DNA of 64,000 nucleotides, from positions 682,001-746,000 of the forward strand of contig NC_059420.1 of the NCBI RefSeq assembly GCF_905220565.1, written 5' to 3'. This document shows positions 30,797 through 42,317 of this stretch, piece after piece (position 1 is the stretch's first letter; every line of letters begins with the position of its first letter). The stretch comes from Melitaea cinxia (taxonomy: Eukaryota > Arthropoda > Insecta > Lepidoptera > Nymphalidae). The notes under the pieces were generated by a model. The model was given only the letters and a program-made list of their open reading frames with translations. It searched no databases and was not told the origin of the DNA. Both the position numbers and the translations under genes were made by a program.

Positions 30797-33278
30797 CTCT
30801 TTATAACTCAATGAAAAATATTAATTTAGATTGTCGATTTTTTAGTACGTCTTAATAAATAAAAAGACACGTATTTTTTAGTTTTTAATTATTTTTTAAT
30901 AAAAGCTAAAAAACTTAAAAAATAGGGAATGTGACAGATATGTTACATTGACTCATGTTCCTCTACGTCCTAGGTAATAATTATGTAAGAACAGTAACTC
31001 TAGGACGTATGAAATGCTTTAAAGCAGTTATTCTGCTTATTGTAGCACAATGCTACGCCACACTTTTCACAAATGGTTTGTGATACGCCAACACAGTTCG
31101 GATACTTGCAGCGAATCCTTTTTTCGGCCCATACTGGCCAGTGCCCAATTTGGTCCTGTCGCACAGCTGTTGGAGGGACATATTGGGCTGGACCCTTACG
31201 TTTTTTTGCCTGGATTTCAGGTTCAATATTTCTCTTTGTTGCAACTGCTTTTGTCCCAATTTTGCAGAGCACCGTAGCGATCTCTTCGCGAAAATCTGCT
31301 GACGATAACAGATTGTCTTGTGGGTTCTTTATTTTGTGTACTCTTTTATATAACAGCCAAGCATTGGACATGACAAGATCTAAAAAATGGTAAAACATCC
31401 GGACCTGCCATCTTTTGCTTCGTAGTTTTATTTTATATCGACCCATTATGCTGTCGATCAAATCGACGCCGCCCATATGGCGATTATATTCCCCAACTAT
31501 CTTTGGGCAGTCAATGGTCATATATCTTTTATTCACCTTGTCGTACCTTGTGACTTGTGACTTGGGTAGCTCACCCACAAAACTTGATGCAAGTGTAACA
31601 ACTTTATTGTCTTTCCAGGCGACTGTGGATATCTCCGTTCCTTCGACGCTACCAACGTACTCCACCGAGTAGCCACGTTCTTTTTTTGAGATCTCTTTAT
31701 CCGTTGGCAGTTTGCAGTCTGGTATTCGGTTACGTCGGATGGTACCAAGACTTAGTATGCCTTGTTTAGATAGGTATTCCAAGAGTGACAAAGACGTAAA
31801 ATAATTGTCGAAATATAAGCGGTAATTTTTATTTCGAGGTATTTCACGTGAAAGTCTGACAACAACATTTGATGCAGCACCCAAATCAGGCTCAGTAAAC
31901 TCAACTTTATTTTCTGCTCCTGTTTCCGGCTCAAATTTGTATGCAAATCCACTTACACCACTTAGGACATAGATTTTGTAACCCCATTTATTCGGCTTTT
32001 TAGGATTATATCTTTTCAAATTGTGTCTTGCTTTGGTAGAGCAAATTTGCTCATCAATACAAAGATACTTTTCATATGGCACATTTTGGCAGATATCATT
32101 TAATTTTTTTACGACCGGTCTAATCTTAAAAATTCGATCGTGGTTAGGATGATCGCGAGGAACATTTTTTGAATTATCATTGAAATGTATGAAACGCCTG
32201 ATTTTTTCAAATTTATTAACTGGCATTGTATTTTGTACCAGGGGTGTTCCTAAATTACCACTCCAATGCTTTGTTACCCTTGGAAGATGTACTAACGACA
32301 TAATATATACAAGTCCGATAAATTGTTGTATATCAGTTTCAGTAACACGAAAAGCCATACTCGGATCTTTCTGAACAATATACAGATTAGTTTGATTGGC
32401 AATTTCTTCAATCAATTCTTTGGGAAAAAGTTTAAAAAAGAACTGGATAGGACTATTGAGGTCTAAAAACTCTGGTGGCAAGGTTTCATCGCCCGTAAAA
32501 TGGATCTGGTGGTCATTTAGTTCCAGGTTCTTCTTTTTCCAGCGTACATTCAGTTTAGGCTTGCTTTGACGACGTACCGACGGTCCTGGCTTAAGAGAAG
32601 GTTCCGTGGTGTCTAGGTGTTGAGAAGTACTTACATCGTGCTCAAGGTTCTCAATAATTCCGTCGATACTCGATCCTTCAACCGTTTCAAAAGGTCCCTC
32701 TTCAAAGGGGGACTCCAGATCGGGAATAAAAGATGGGTCCGCAACGCTGTCATCGTCACCATCAAATCCATCCTCACTAGCCTCATAATCAAAGAGGTAC
32801 TGCGTAATTTCATCTTCCCCTAAGCTTCTGGAAGCCATTCTGTCAAATAATAAAGAAACGGTCAGTATACTGCACTATGGGAGCATTATTACGCAATGTA
32901 ACAGAAATGTTACAAACAAAAATTTTATGATTTTGTCACAAATTACGAAATATTATAAGTGACTAACGATAAATAGTTAAAACCATAGACTTACCTACTA
33001 GATTCACGATACAGATTCGTATTTCACTTAGTTATTATATTTTATTTTTATTTTTGTAACTGTCATTCGCAAACAAATTCCACAAATTGGCGGTTACTAA
33101 TTTTCGAACAATATTTGATGTAAGTAACGCCATCTATTAACTCACAAATGCACCAATTTCAGCGAGCAGTCTGTTACCGTCGTGAAACATTGACTTAAAA
33201 TGGAATAAAGTATCAATTTGAAATTTTATGAGCAATGAATTGGTTTGTTACAGTTATGTCACAAGGTGATATAAAGGG
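30797..33278 (-). mobile_element. Complete piggyBac-type element (piggyBac-1), 2,482 bp
   Basis: TTAA duplications at 30,793-30,796 and 33,279-33,282 flank short inverted ends, CTCTTTATAACTC on the left and the complement of CCCTTTATATCACC on the right. Inside, repeats such as AATGTGACAGATATGTTACA (30,929) and a similar motif near 32,895 lie near both ends. One intact transposase gene on the minus strand. Confidence 0.92.
31000..32838 (-). CDS. piggyBac transposase, 612 aa, intact
   Basis: It moves piggyBac elements by seamless excision at TTAA. The start ATG at 32,838 opens an acidic N-terminus (residues 1-80). The DDD core follows: YLCIDEQ (D262), YRLYFDNYF (D344) and HMGGVDLIDSIMG (D459, with D462). 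The usual WQVRMFYHFLDLVMSNAW helix comes next. The C-terminal Cys-rich domain (CKYPNC, CEKCGVALC, C) is complete, as in elements with nuclear DNA binding by a cross-brace zinc finger. No frameshift or stop; length normal for the family. This is among the likeliest genes here to be active or recently active. Confidence 0.95.
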   Translation of the reverse strand: MASRSLGEDEITQYLFDYEASEDGFDGDDDSVADPSFIPDLESPFEEGPFETVEGSSIDGIIENLEHDVSTSQHLDTTEPSLKPGPSVRRQSKPKLNVRWKKKNLELNDHQIHFTGDETLPPEFLDLNSPIQFFFKLFPKELIEEIANQTNLYIVQKDPSMAFRVTETDIQQFIGLVYIMSLVHLPRVTKHWSGNLGTPLVQNTMPVNKFEKIRRFIHFNDNSKNVPRDHPNHDRIFKIRPVVKKLNDICQNVPYEKYLCIDEQICSTKARHNLKRYNPKKPNKWGYKIYVLSGVSGFAYKFEPETGAENKVEFTEPDLGAASNVVVRLSREIPRNKNYRLYFDNYFTSLSLLEYLSKQGILSLGTIRRNRIPDCKLPTDKEISKKERGYSVEYVGSVEGTEISTVAWKDNKVVTLASSFVGELPKSQVTRYDKVNKRYMTIDCPKIVGEYNRHMGGVDLIDSIMGRYKIKLRSKRWQVRMFYHFLDLVMSNAWLLYKRVHKIKNPQDNLLSSADFREEIATVLCKIGTKAVATKRNIEPEIQAKKRKGPAQYVPPTAVRQDQIGHWPVWAEKRIRCKYPNCVGVSQTICEKCGVALCYNKQNNCFKAFHTS

Positions 33279-33282
33279 TTAA

Positions 33283-33822
33283 ATTTTTAATTCTGAAAAT
33301 GTAAATTCTGAATTTAACATAGTTTTTTTTAAGTAGATACTCTCACGTGAAACACACATGGCATATCAAATTTACAATATTTAATACGTTTAAGCATTTC
33401 GTTGTTAACATTGACTATAATTATTTATTTCAAGATCAAAATATCCGCGAAACTTTTGCTCGAGCAATTAAGCAAATGCAATAAAGACAAGCAATTCAGC
33501 AAATGCAATAAAGACAAGAAAAAACAATAACAACAATTATTAACAATAAAGTACCACGTTATTTGTTACATATAGGTCTTTTCCCAGTCTCGCCGCGTAC
33601 GCGACAAGCGACCTGTACCGTTTACGTAGGTATTCATGTTTCTTGATGTCATACGCGTTGATTTGTCAATTTCATTCATATGCGCACGAGTTTTGTTCGT
33701 TTTAATTAATTATTAGATCATCTCGAAAGACTCTTGAAATGAATTGTGCGATATCTAATACTTTTTTTTTATAGTGACAAGGACATAAACGTAGAATAAA
33801 TACCTAGTTTAATAGTTATTGA
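33283..33822. other. Non-coding sequence with a 27-bp tandem duplication
   Basis: No gene. At 33,464-33,517 a 27-bp unit (GCAATTAAGCAAATGCAATA...) occurs twice in tandem with one difference. TGAATTGTGCGA occurs at about 33,739 and 33,824, the second at the start of the small ORF. Confidence 0.6.
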
Positions 33823-34119
33823 GTGAATTGTGCGAAATTAGGCGCTTATGTGTTAATAGTAACAATAGTTTTTATTTTATTTATGAATGAATGCCACGTA
33901 AATGCTAATTTAGCAATAAGGAAGTACTGTGAGAGATATGGGAACACCCGTATTTATCCAACCGATGGCCGCACTAGTACAAATCCCGAGGATGCGAGAA
34001 GATCAATGCTTAATCCCGCATTTTCTATGGATTTTTATAAAAAAACGATGTGTACTCATCAGATGTACATACAGTTGATGAGAAAAAAAATAGAATTATT
34101 AGAGCTTTTAATAAATTAA
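33823..34119 (+). CDS. Small possibly secreted ORF, unknown; ATG missing
   Basis: I do not recognise this protein. The frame from 33,823 gives 98 residues: a hydrophobic segment (LGAYVLIVTIVFILF, residues 6-20) ending ECHVNANLA, like a signal peptide, then a mature part of about 70 residues with two Cys (KYCERY, TMCTHQ) and a Leu-rich helical end. The first codon is GTG, and the codon before it is TGA. The first ATG in frame is at residue 21, after the hydrophobic part. An AG directly precedes TGAATTGTGCG, so an upstream exon ending in A could restore ATG by splicing; alternatively the start has been lost. It is the only ORF in the window that does not look like a TE. Confidence 0.35.
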   Translation: MNCAKLGAYVLIVTIVFILFMNECHVNANLAIRKYCERYGNTRIYPTDGRTSTNPEDARRSMLNPAFSMDFYKKTMCTHQMYIQLMRKKIELLELLIN

Positions 34120-35049
34120 AAAATATGTACGTCAATGGCGACATCATGTCAAAATTAATAAATAACATTATAAGAAGATAATTATAATATGTGCATCAGT
34201 GTTCATAGCGAACATATCGAGAATTTAAAAATTTAGTAACCTACTATCACTGACCAAACAAACCAACGCAACGAGTAGTTCATTGTGTCACTGCATCAAC
34301 AGGTCAGTGAACCTATAGTTACACATGATGTAATAAAATTTTATTATATTTATCTTATTTAGTTCGTTTGAAAATTTTTTCTTTTTGTTTTGAAATACTC
34401 CTATAAACTAGTATTAGCGGCTTTATCAATTATCATTGTATTGTCATCCCCACCCTGCAAATTAGTACATTATTATATTAATAAATAAAAAATAAAATAA
34501 AAAAAAGCCTTTTATTTCTTCCAGAAAATAATAGTTTGCAAGTTAAATTGGTTTGTTAGTATCGAGTTCATTACATTATTATATTACCGTTTGGTTATTT
34601 TTTAAGATCTTAGCATACAGACTGCGGGAAGCGACTTTGTTTTATACTATATAGTAAAGTATAAGTATTCATGATACTCGTTCGGTATTGACTTTTTGGA
34701 TTGAAGGCAAGTTATTACTTAATAGAAACATAAAATAATAGTAAGGTGTTTGGCAAGGTATATTATGGGTACAGTTTCCATGGTTTTCAAAAGTCTAGAA
34801 CCGGTCTCATATTGTGACTTATCAGTCACAATATGATAATATGCGTTTCAATCATATTGTGTACTCTAACTTTGTTCCTGATATTTCCAGTTTACATATC
34901 GCTCAAATCTAAATATCGACTACATTTTGTAGGCATTTTTACGCCAGAAAGTTCGTCACCTTTACTTCTCCTATCTATGTCTGATGTCAGCTCAATCTCT
35001 TTATTTCATTATTATTTTTTTATTCGATATTTTCTTTACTTTTTTTTGG
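34120..35049. other. AT-rich non-coding sequence with one hairpin
   Basis: No gene recognised. A perfect 13-bp inverted repeat with a 4-bp loop lies at 34,807-34,836 (arm TCATATTGTGACT). Poly(A)-like signals near 34,160 and 34,330 could serve the small ORF upstream. Confidence 0.5.
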
Positions 35050-36775
35050 TTGTCATTGCCTCTTGATGTATGAAGGATTTCTTATATTCATACCTCGAGG
35101 ACAACGGGGGTCGACTAATTCTGGCAGCATAAAATCTATATAAAATGATGTAAGCTTTTCTTTCATCTTCTCTTTCCAAAATTTTTCATCTCTATTAATT
35201 CATTCTGTTTTAAGGGGAGAGTTGTCATTTGACCAAACAGCAAATAAGCACTTTGATCGTTTAGTTACGTGAAGTTGCCCCTGCACTTGATACTACCATT
35301 GGTGGTTTTTCTACCCCAAAATGAGCCTACCCCTGGGTTCTAAACCCAATTTATATGCCGTTATCAGGCACATTTCAACGACAATGTCATCGCTGCATAG
35401 CCCATCTGGAGTTGCTCCTAAAAAATGGTAACTCTTCGTCAATAAATATCCCACAAGGTTCAATTTTAATTTTTTCTTGCCTTTCTAATTGCTTGATGCT
35501 TTCACTCTCTTTGCCATGTTTAATTTATGGCACATGATCAATGTCACTTTTGTACAATAAATTTTTTACAAAGTTATGACAACTTGTGTTACTTCGCCGC
35601 GTTTTAACTTTTCCAAAGTTGGAAGCAGTTAATAAAGACCTACGCAACGCAAATGCAACTACTTTCCTAGTTATCTTTAAATTTTCCATAAAATTTACTT
35701 TTATTTTATTAAAAACATTGATTGGCAAGTCAGCTTTTGTGCAGTCTTGACCGTAATTGTGGTGTCTTGTTTTGATTTTTCTAAGAACAAGCCTCTTTCT
35801 TTTGGTTTCCTATTTAGTTTGTTTTTCGCATTTTTATATATTCTTTTGTTTTTTAGTCGTTTTATTTCCCTTGTTAATTGATTTATATAGCCGAAAAATT
35901 GTTTTTATTTCATTACAAGCTACCACAGCGTCATTACATCTAGTTTGATAAGAATTTTTTAATGAAAAGTTTATTCTTGTGCCACCTACCAACTTAGCCA
36001 CTAGGCTGTTATATCTCTCAACCACATTGCTATCAACGTCATATAATAGACTCCGAGCATGCCCTGCAACATTTTGAACAATAAAACATATTTTTTTGCC
36101 ATAAGGGACTTAAAATTATTTGGTAGGTTGGTTTGGCCAAAAGTATAACATTAAGTATACAAAAGTATAATCGGCACTTAGTGCGGTCCCCGAAGCCATG
36201 GTGGTGGCTAATTAATAAATCGTCAAACAGAAGTTGAACATCTGAGTTAGATTTATGTTTTTTAATCAATTTATATATAATCGACCTACTTTGTAGTATA
36301 GCTTTTTTTGTTATGTATTTTCGATATTTTAGGTTGAATTTAGTGTCTATGGCGAGTGCTTGTAATTTATTGCAAAAATTCCGTAAGATGTGGTTCCGGC
36401 ACTCCATTTTTTCTACAGTTATGTTATAATATAGGCGAGCCTGTAATAGTTTGGAGTAGGTGCCAGCATCACCATCGGATATGAGTTTACCGTAAATTAA
36501 ATTATACATTCTTATGGATTCTTTAAATCCTTCCACAATTATTACAATCTTCATGTTTGTGGACCATTGGAGTTGTTAAAACATTGTTGTATTCTGGTGG
36601 ATCAACACTTTTGTTTTCTGCACGAGCACAGATTAAGCACTATTTATTTTTAATGCCTAAAAAAAGAAGTTCTCTTTATATTGAGCATTATAATTATTTT
36701 TATAACTACGTTTGAACCAGCAACCATCAGCAATGACATTATTATGGGAATTCCATCTTTATTCACCCACCACAT
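35050..36775 (-). pseudogene. Mutator-like transposase with YqaJ domain, decayed
   Basis: The longest remnant of this family. From 36,775 downward: CWFKRSYKNNYNAQ and FLGIKNK-CLICARAENKS (N-terminal signature). Then comes ISDGDAGTYSKLLQARLYYN (D-containing core) with VEKMECRNHILRNFCNKLQAL (E) in a 171-codon frame at 36,554-36,039. AKLVGGTRINFSLKNSYQTR and a YqaJ half with LLTASNFGKVK, GATPDGL and VHVTKRSKCLFAVW-like parts follow. In the nuclease the usual VEIKCP reads VEMCL, so the catalytic Lys is gone, and stops are frequent. The boundary with Gypsy integrase is at about 36,780. Confidence 0.7.
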
Positions 36776-36779
36776 CTAT

Positions 36780-37330
36780 GTTCTATGTGGAACTAACTAC
36801 ATTTCGTGGAGTGGTACGTAAGTCGAGTAAACCGAGATAAAAGTCAGATCCTGACTCCAATGACTTCTTAATAATATTTTTAACCGTTTGCACGGCGCGC
36901 TCGCTCAATTCGTTAGCTTGAGCATAGTAAGGAGAGGTCCTAGTATGAGTAAAACACCAAGTACAACAAAATACCCTTAACTCCTTTGAAGCACCTATAT
37001 ACAGGTCCATTATCAGTAACAAGTTCTACCGGAATCCCATGCCGTGCAAACTGATCTTTTAAAGCCATAATAACAGCGCGCGTGCCAATATTTGTTAAAG
37101 GACACACCTCTATAAAATTAGAAAGATAATCGACAAGAATCAGATAATACTTTTTTGAAAAACAAAAATATCTGAGCCTACCTTTCTCCAAGGTAATTCA
37201 GGAACATCGTAAGGGATCATGGGTTCCCTAAGAGGATTAACCGCATTTGCGGCACATACAGTGCACTACACGCTCGACATCCCTAGACATGCCGGGCCAA
37301 AACATGACGTCGCGTTGATGTTGATGACGT
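36780..37330 (-). pseudogene. Gypsy integrase fragment
   Basis: The minus strand shows the zinc-binding C-terminus (DVMFWPGMSRDVERVVHCMC), the core YYLILVDYLSNFIEV (D1) and PVELVTDNGP (D2), then in a new frame SPYYAQANELSERAVQTVKN (E). The three catalytic residues of a K02A2.6-like integrase can be read, but a stop and two frame changes split it. Confidence 0.75.
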
Positions 37331-37439
37331 ATTTGTTTTTCACAAATAGTAGTCTATGACAGAATTAACAATACATGTAATTAGGGGGATAACACAATAA
37401 AACTACGTATTTATTTGTTCTTTTATTATATTATTGAGC

Positions 37440-39784
37440 AGCTAACATATGCAATTTATCATTTTCATCGTACTGCCTGATTGAGCCTGCGACAATTTTA
37501 TTCAAATCTCTACACCAATTATTCAGAAATATCATACAAGCCGTATGATATATTTGCTCAACCAAATCCGAAGAGTGCTCTTCACATTATAAATAATGAG
37601 TTTCGACTCTGGCGTACGTAGTCTTTATATGATTAGCTATGTTTTTCGTTGTCCCTTTTTTTATATTATGGACTATGTCCTGAATTAAAGAAAATGTTTT
37701 TACAAGTTCTTCAGAAGGATAAATTTTAAATTCGCGAATTTTTATGTACTCGGCCCTGTTTGCGTCATATAAATTATTTTTACAAGTCACACAATTTTTA
37801 AATATTTTATTTTGGCACTGGCGTAAAATGTAACCTGTTACGTACTGCAATGTAGCAATTATTCTGGGGTCCCACTTTTTTAACTTAAACTTACATGAAA
37901 TCATTATCGTAAATGTGGCTAAAATCAACTTCAATTTGTTCATCACTTTTTGTGCCTTTGCTAAAAAATAATTTACTTATAAATTTAAATATATGGCATG
38001 AATCTTCTTCACAATTGGATCCCAGTGAATAACTGGTGCTTAAATTATTTACGAGCAATGACGCAAACGCAGCTTCAAAGCCTGCACATGTGGGAGAATT
38101 ATTTCTGTACCCATGACTCCGTACGCTACCAAAAAATTTTTCTAATGGATTCTGATTAAAGTGTCTATCTATACCATATAAATTTTAAATTATATTCGTA
38201 AAATAATTTATTCCGTAGGCACTCCATATTTTCTATGGTTAGCAACCAATTGCTTATAGATGGCACTACACAAACTTTTCCTTCTTTGGAAATAAATTTC
38301 ATTGTTTTTAAAATCTGTTTAGCTTTTCTCCAGATTTGGTTGTGCTACGAAAATGGTGCTAAAGGTTGTAGTAGCTGTTTGCCACTTCTTTGAGAAAAAA
38401 ATCATAAAACTTCCGTTCATTGAATGAAACAGTTCGTCGAAAAAGATAATTATATCAGCTGTGTCTTGGCATTCTTTTGGTAACAGCCCCTTGTCTGAAA
38501 AACAAAAAAAAATGCATTCAATTGACAAGCATCACAATTATATTACCAGATAAATAAGAATAAAAGAAAAAGGTTTTATTGTCTGTTTCATGAATTAAAA
38601 GCTTTTAACTTCATGGATTAAATTTTGGAAACTCACCTACTAAGTAGTCCATATTTACTCCAACTGTTTGGCTAAAAAGTGATGCAAACTTCACCTTAAT
38701 TTTCGGAATTTTGTAAGGATTGCAATGGTATTCAGTTATTTTTTTACCGATTTTATTCCTTTGTATGTAGTAACATTTTCATGAAAATTGACAAAGTGCT
38801 CCCATTTAGTTTATTTTTGTTCTCCCTCCATTGTACATATAAGTTTTTTGTTAATAAATTATTGCGTATTCCCTTTAATAAATGTGGGACATCGAAGAGT
38901 GGGATTATCTCATTGCCATCTACCTCAAACGTTCTGTATTTCATTTCTTTGCCATTCCTTAAATAAGCAACTCTTGTCTCTTCTATTAAATAATTTACCG
39001 CACTTACATTTGATGTCCCCTGATCGCAGACTGTCGCCAGAACTGTAAATCCTACTGAACTCACCTTTTTTGTTTAAGTCGTTATTAGTAAGCACAGATC
39101 GTCTTTTTTTGTGCTGCCTGAGCAAAATGTGTAGCTAATAGGCTGTTTATAATTTTTAAAAATACCTCTTATCATTACCACTAACGCATGATCAGCAATT
39201 TTATTTTGTGTTGAGATACAGTTGTCGACTAAGCCGATGATTCTGTCGCTTTTTTTGTTATAGTCAAAATGTGGAGTTAGGCCCATTGCATCGAAGAGAA
39301 GACAGCACAACCTGTCATCTGGCTTCATTCGTTTTGCTCGTTTTTTTAGTTGATTAAAAAAATTTTCATTCAGGCCTGGCTTCAGTCCTGCACTTGAAAC
39401 CATGCTACTTAATGTTACTGGTGATGGCAAAACAAATATTTTTTTTAAAAATCGGTAGCATCTAGATCCTAACTTGTACACAGAAAGTGCCATAATTTTT
39501 TTTTCTTGGGTAAACCGTCTAGTCATTTTGAGTTTACCAATTTCTCGGAACTGCATAGAAGTAAAAATTGCCGCCAAACTAGTAAATTTCTTTAAAGCAT
39601 CTTGAAAACTCTTGTTTTCTGATAATTTCAAAGCTTTCTTTATTTTCCTTCCATATTTAGCTTTTGTCTCGGTCAGTTTTTGAATTTTCCTCTGAAGGAC
39701 ATTTAATTGTTTAGGCACCTGAGTCTTCTTAGGACGAGGAGCTTTCAAATCTGCAATCAAAGAAGATATATGTAATGTTGTCAA
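37440..39784 (-). pseudogene. P-element-like transposase
   Basis: P-type transposases use GTP and a DDE/RNase H-like core. In one 236-codon frame (39,784-39,074): a basic coiled-coil (LQRKIQKLTETKAKYGRKIK), a helix-turn-helix region, SAGLKPGLNENFFNQLK, LCCLLFDAMGLTPHFDYN (first D) and ADHALVVMIRGIFKNYKQP. A TAA at 39,074 is followed in the same frame by FTVLATVCDQGTSNVSAVNY (second D) and FDVPHLLKGIRNNLL. After another break, exons continue with IPKIKVKFASLFSQ, a GTGAGT donor, and GLLPKECQDTADIIIFFDEL. The C-terminal piece runs at 37,946-37,440. No THAP domain was seen. Two or more disabling changes. Confidence 0.8.
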
Positions 39785-39940
39785 TGATCGGTAGATCTAA
39801 CAGCAATTCTAATGTTATGTATTATAATCAGCATCCTGACATACCCTACCTATGTAAGCTACTTATTTTAAATAATATTTATAATTTTATAAAATTATTG
39901 ACTGGGTCCTCTCAAATAATTATAATTATAGTTTTAGAAA

Positions 39941-41376
39941 TCATGCCATCACCACTCTAGAGCAAATACTACTCACATTGAGATTCTATGCTACCGGCAC
40001 CATGGAACAGTGCTCTGGTGATTTCTTCGGAATTCCAAAATCAGCAGCATGTAAAATAATTCACCTGGTGTCAAGAGTGATTAGCACAAAATTAAATTAT
40101 TTAATTTCGATGCCACGTACAACAGAAGAAAAAAGGGAAGTTGTAAAAAAGTTCTACTCTATAGCAAAATTCCCGAGTGTTGTTGATTTCCAATTGATTG
40201 CACACATATACACATACTAAGTCCAGGTGAATATTATTTAGTTATTTACATTTGAATAGTTAATATTTAATGTACAAACTTCTAAAAGTTGATACCTACA
40301 TAATATAAGCTTTATTACAGGCGGTGAAAATGCTGAGTTGTACAGAAATAGAAAGGATATATTTTCTACAAACACCCAAGTTGTTACTGACGCTGATCTC
40401 AAGATAAGGGATATTGTAGCACGATGGCCAGGCTCCGTACATGACAGCAACATTTTTAATAATAGCCGGTGTAGTAGGATAATTAATAATATATAGTTCT
40501 TAAATGTGTGGTAATTAATATTGTTCTTAAATGCACTCACCGGGATAAATAAGCACAATTAAACTTAGTTAATTGATGTCACATTGCACTATAACTTGGG
40601 TAAACACATCGCTACAAACATATGAACACAGAAGGTGCACAGGCGAAAGTTCTAAGCACAGAGAAGGTTAGCAAATTTATTCGTAGATAGTAAGCCAATA
40701 AAAATATAAGTAATACTAAAGCAAAAGATTTTACAAAGGCAAAGCATAAGCGTCCCGCGTCAGAGAAGGATCGTAACTGGAGGGCGCGGGCGGCCGGCGC
40801 ATACGCAATACTCGGGCCGGCCAAACCGGTTTTTAAACTAGTGCGGAGCGTGAAGGCTGTCGATACCCAATTCATCGATAGGTCGATAGGATATCGATAT
40901 AAGTACAAAAAAAGTTGTAAATGTATATACTATATAATTATATATATGCATATATATATTTATAATATTTAATAATGTAATGTGTAGGAGGATGCCTACA
41001 CCGGGTTAAGCATTTGTTGAGCTCTCAACAACTAGGTCGGTGTTGTCTTTTAGGAGATCGAGGCTATGCCCTTAGACAATATTTGCTGACACCATTAGAT
41101 CCTCCAACAGATGCTGAAAAACTTTATAATGAGAGTCAGATAAGAACTAGGAATGTTGTGGAGGGAACCTTTGGTGTTTGGAAGAGGCGATTTCCCTGTA
41201 TTGGATCTCAACTTAGAGTAAAACTAAAAAACGTACAGGCTATAATTGTAAGCACAGCAATATTACACAATATATGTATTATGAATAGAGAAGATTTGCC
41301 AAGCGGTGAAGATTCACTACGTGAACTTGAAAGTGAAAGTAATATAATACTTCCAGATTCTGAAGCTGAGCAGTAG
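39941..41376 (+). pseudogene. HARBI1-like transposase of a third Harbinger (HARB3)
   Basis: The frame begins after an acceptor (GTTTTAG) at about 39,940 with ITTLEQILLTLRFYATGTM and FFGIPKSAACKIIH. A one-base shift near 40,190 separates it from IDCTHIYI (first D). An intron (about 40,226-40,319, donor GTGAAT, acceptor TTACAG) leads to GENAELYRNRKD and WPGSVHDSNIFNNSR (second D). A solo LTR (40,470-41,000) interrupts here; beyond it VKHLL...LGRCCLLGDRGYALRQYLLTPL and TRNVVEGTFGVWKRRFP (E) run to a stop at 41,376. Apart from the shift and the LTR, the reading is intact. Exon 1 was not found. Its partner lies on the minus strand at 41.5-47.3 kb. Confidence 0.85.
40470..41000. repeat. Solo LTR (531 bp) inside the HARB3 transposase
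   Basis: Starts TGTAGTAGG and ends GCCTACA, flanked by CCGG on both sides (40,466-40,469 and 41,001-41,004). Removing it with one CCGG restores the Harbinger reading frame (FNNSR directly to VKHLL), which supports the boundaries. It contains a GC-rich block (about 40,750-40,830) and a TATA-rich end. The parent family is not identified. Confidence 0.85.
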
Positions 41377-42317
41377 TATAGAGGAGATATAATCACTACT
41401 TACTTCAATTCATTATTAAACTCTGATGAAATCAATAATAGTATCAATTAATATGGAATATTTTACAATAATGTATAGATGTGAAAAGAAATTAAAGATT
41501 ATTATTACGATTGAAATACTTTATTTATTTAAATACATTATTTAACTCTAACTTTGCTTTTTCTGCTTCATATTTACATTTCTCTAAAACTAATTCATGC
41601 ATTTTTTTTCTGAATAAAAGTTCGAGCTCATAAAGTTCTTGTTTATGTTTCATGTTGAGCTCGTGTTCTTCTTTGGCATATCGGGCTAAATCCAGTTCTC
41701 TGCCCTGCTTTTTATTTAATAAATCAATTTTTTTTCTGTATGTATTATTATTCGCTTTCTGGTCGCTAAAGGAGTAAAAGCAGTCTTTTTATTCTTTTGA
41801 ATGAATGCTGAAACATCAAATGAAAGTAATTACTTTATGATGCATTACAATAACAACAACCTCATAAATATGATTGTCTAATTACACAACTCTTTTGACA
41901 CAGGTTTTCGCAGCATAGCTTTTGGAGTGGATGTGTCAAATCCACTAGAACTTGGTAATTCTGAAACACATTATTAATTGAGTAGTCCACTTGCAAACCC
42001 CGCTAAGTCAATGCCGCAATTAATTGAGAAAACTAATTAAAACGTTTAGTCTTAAAATTACGATATTTAGATGCAATTTTTTGTGTATTAAATAAACTTA
42101 GTAGCATATCGAAGTAAATGGTATTAGCAAATAAAATCACAGTTTCATAATAATCATTTAATTTGCATTTCAAAATCAAACATAGCTAGTTTTGCAAAAG
42201 AATTTTTAACATAGATAGTTTTGCAGTTGTATGCAATCAACATAGGCAGTTTTGAAAGTATCAAATATAAGCTTCTGTTTTACTATACTCTTAATAAATT
42301 AGGATTTTTATCTATTA

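Noticed and set aside
33823..33825. GTG as a real translation start of the small ORF
   Set aside because: Nuclear insect genes very rarely start at GTG, and no Kozak-like or transcript evidence is available. I list the frame but treat its start as unresolved.
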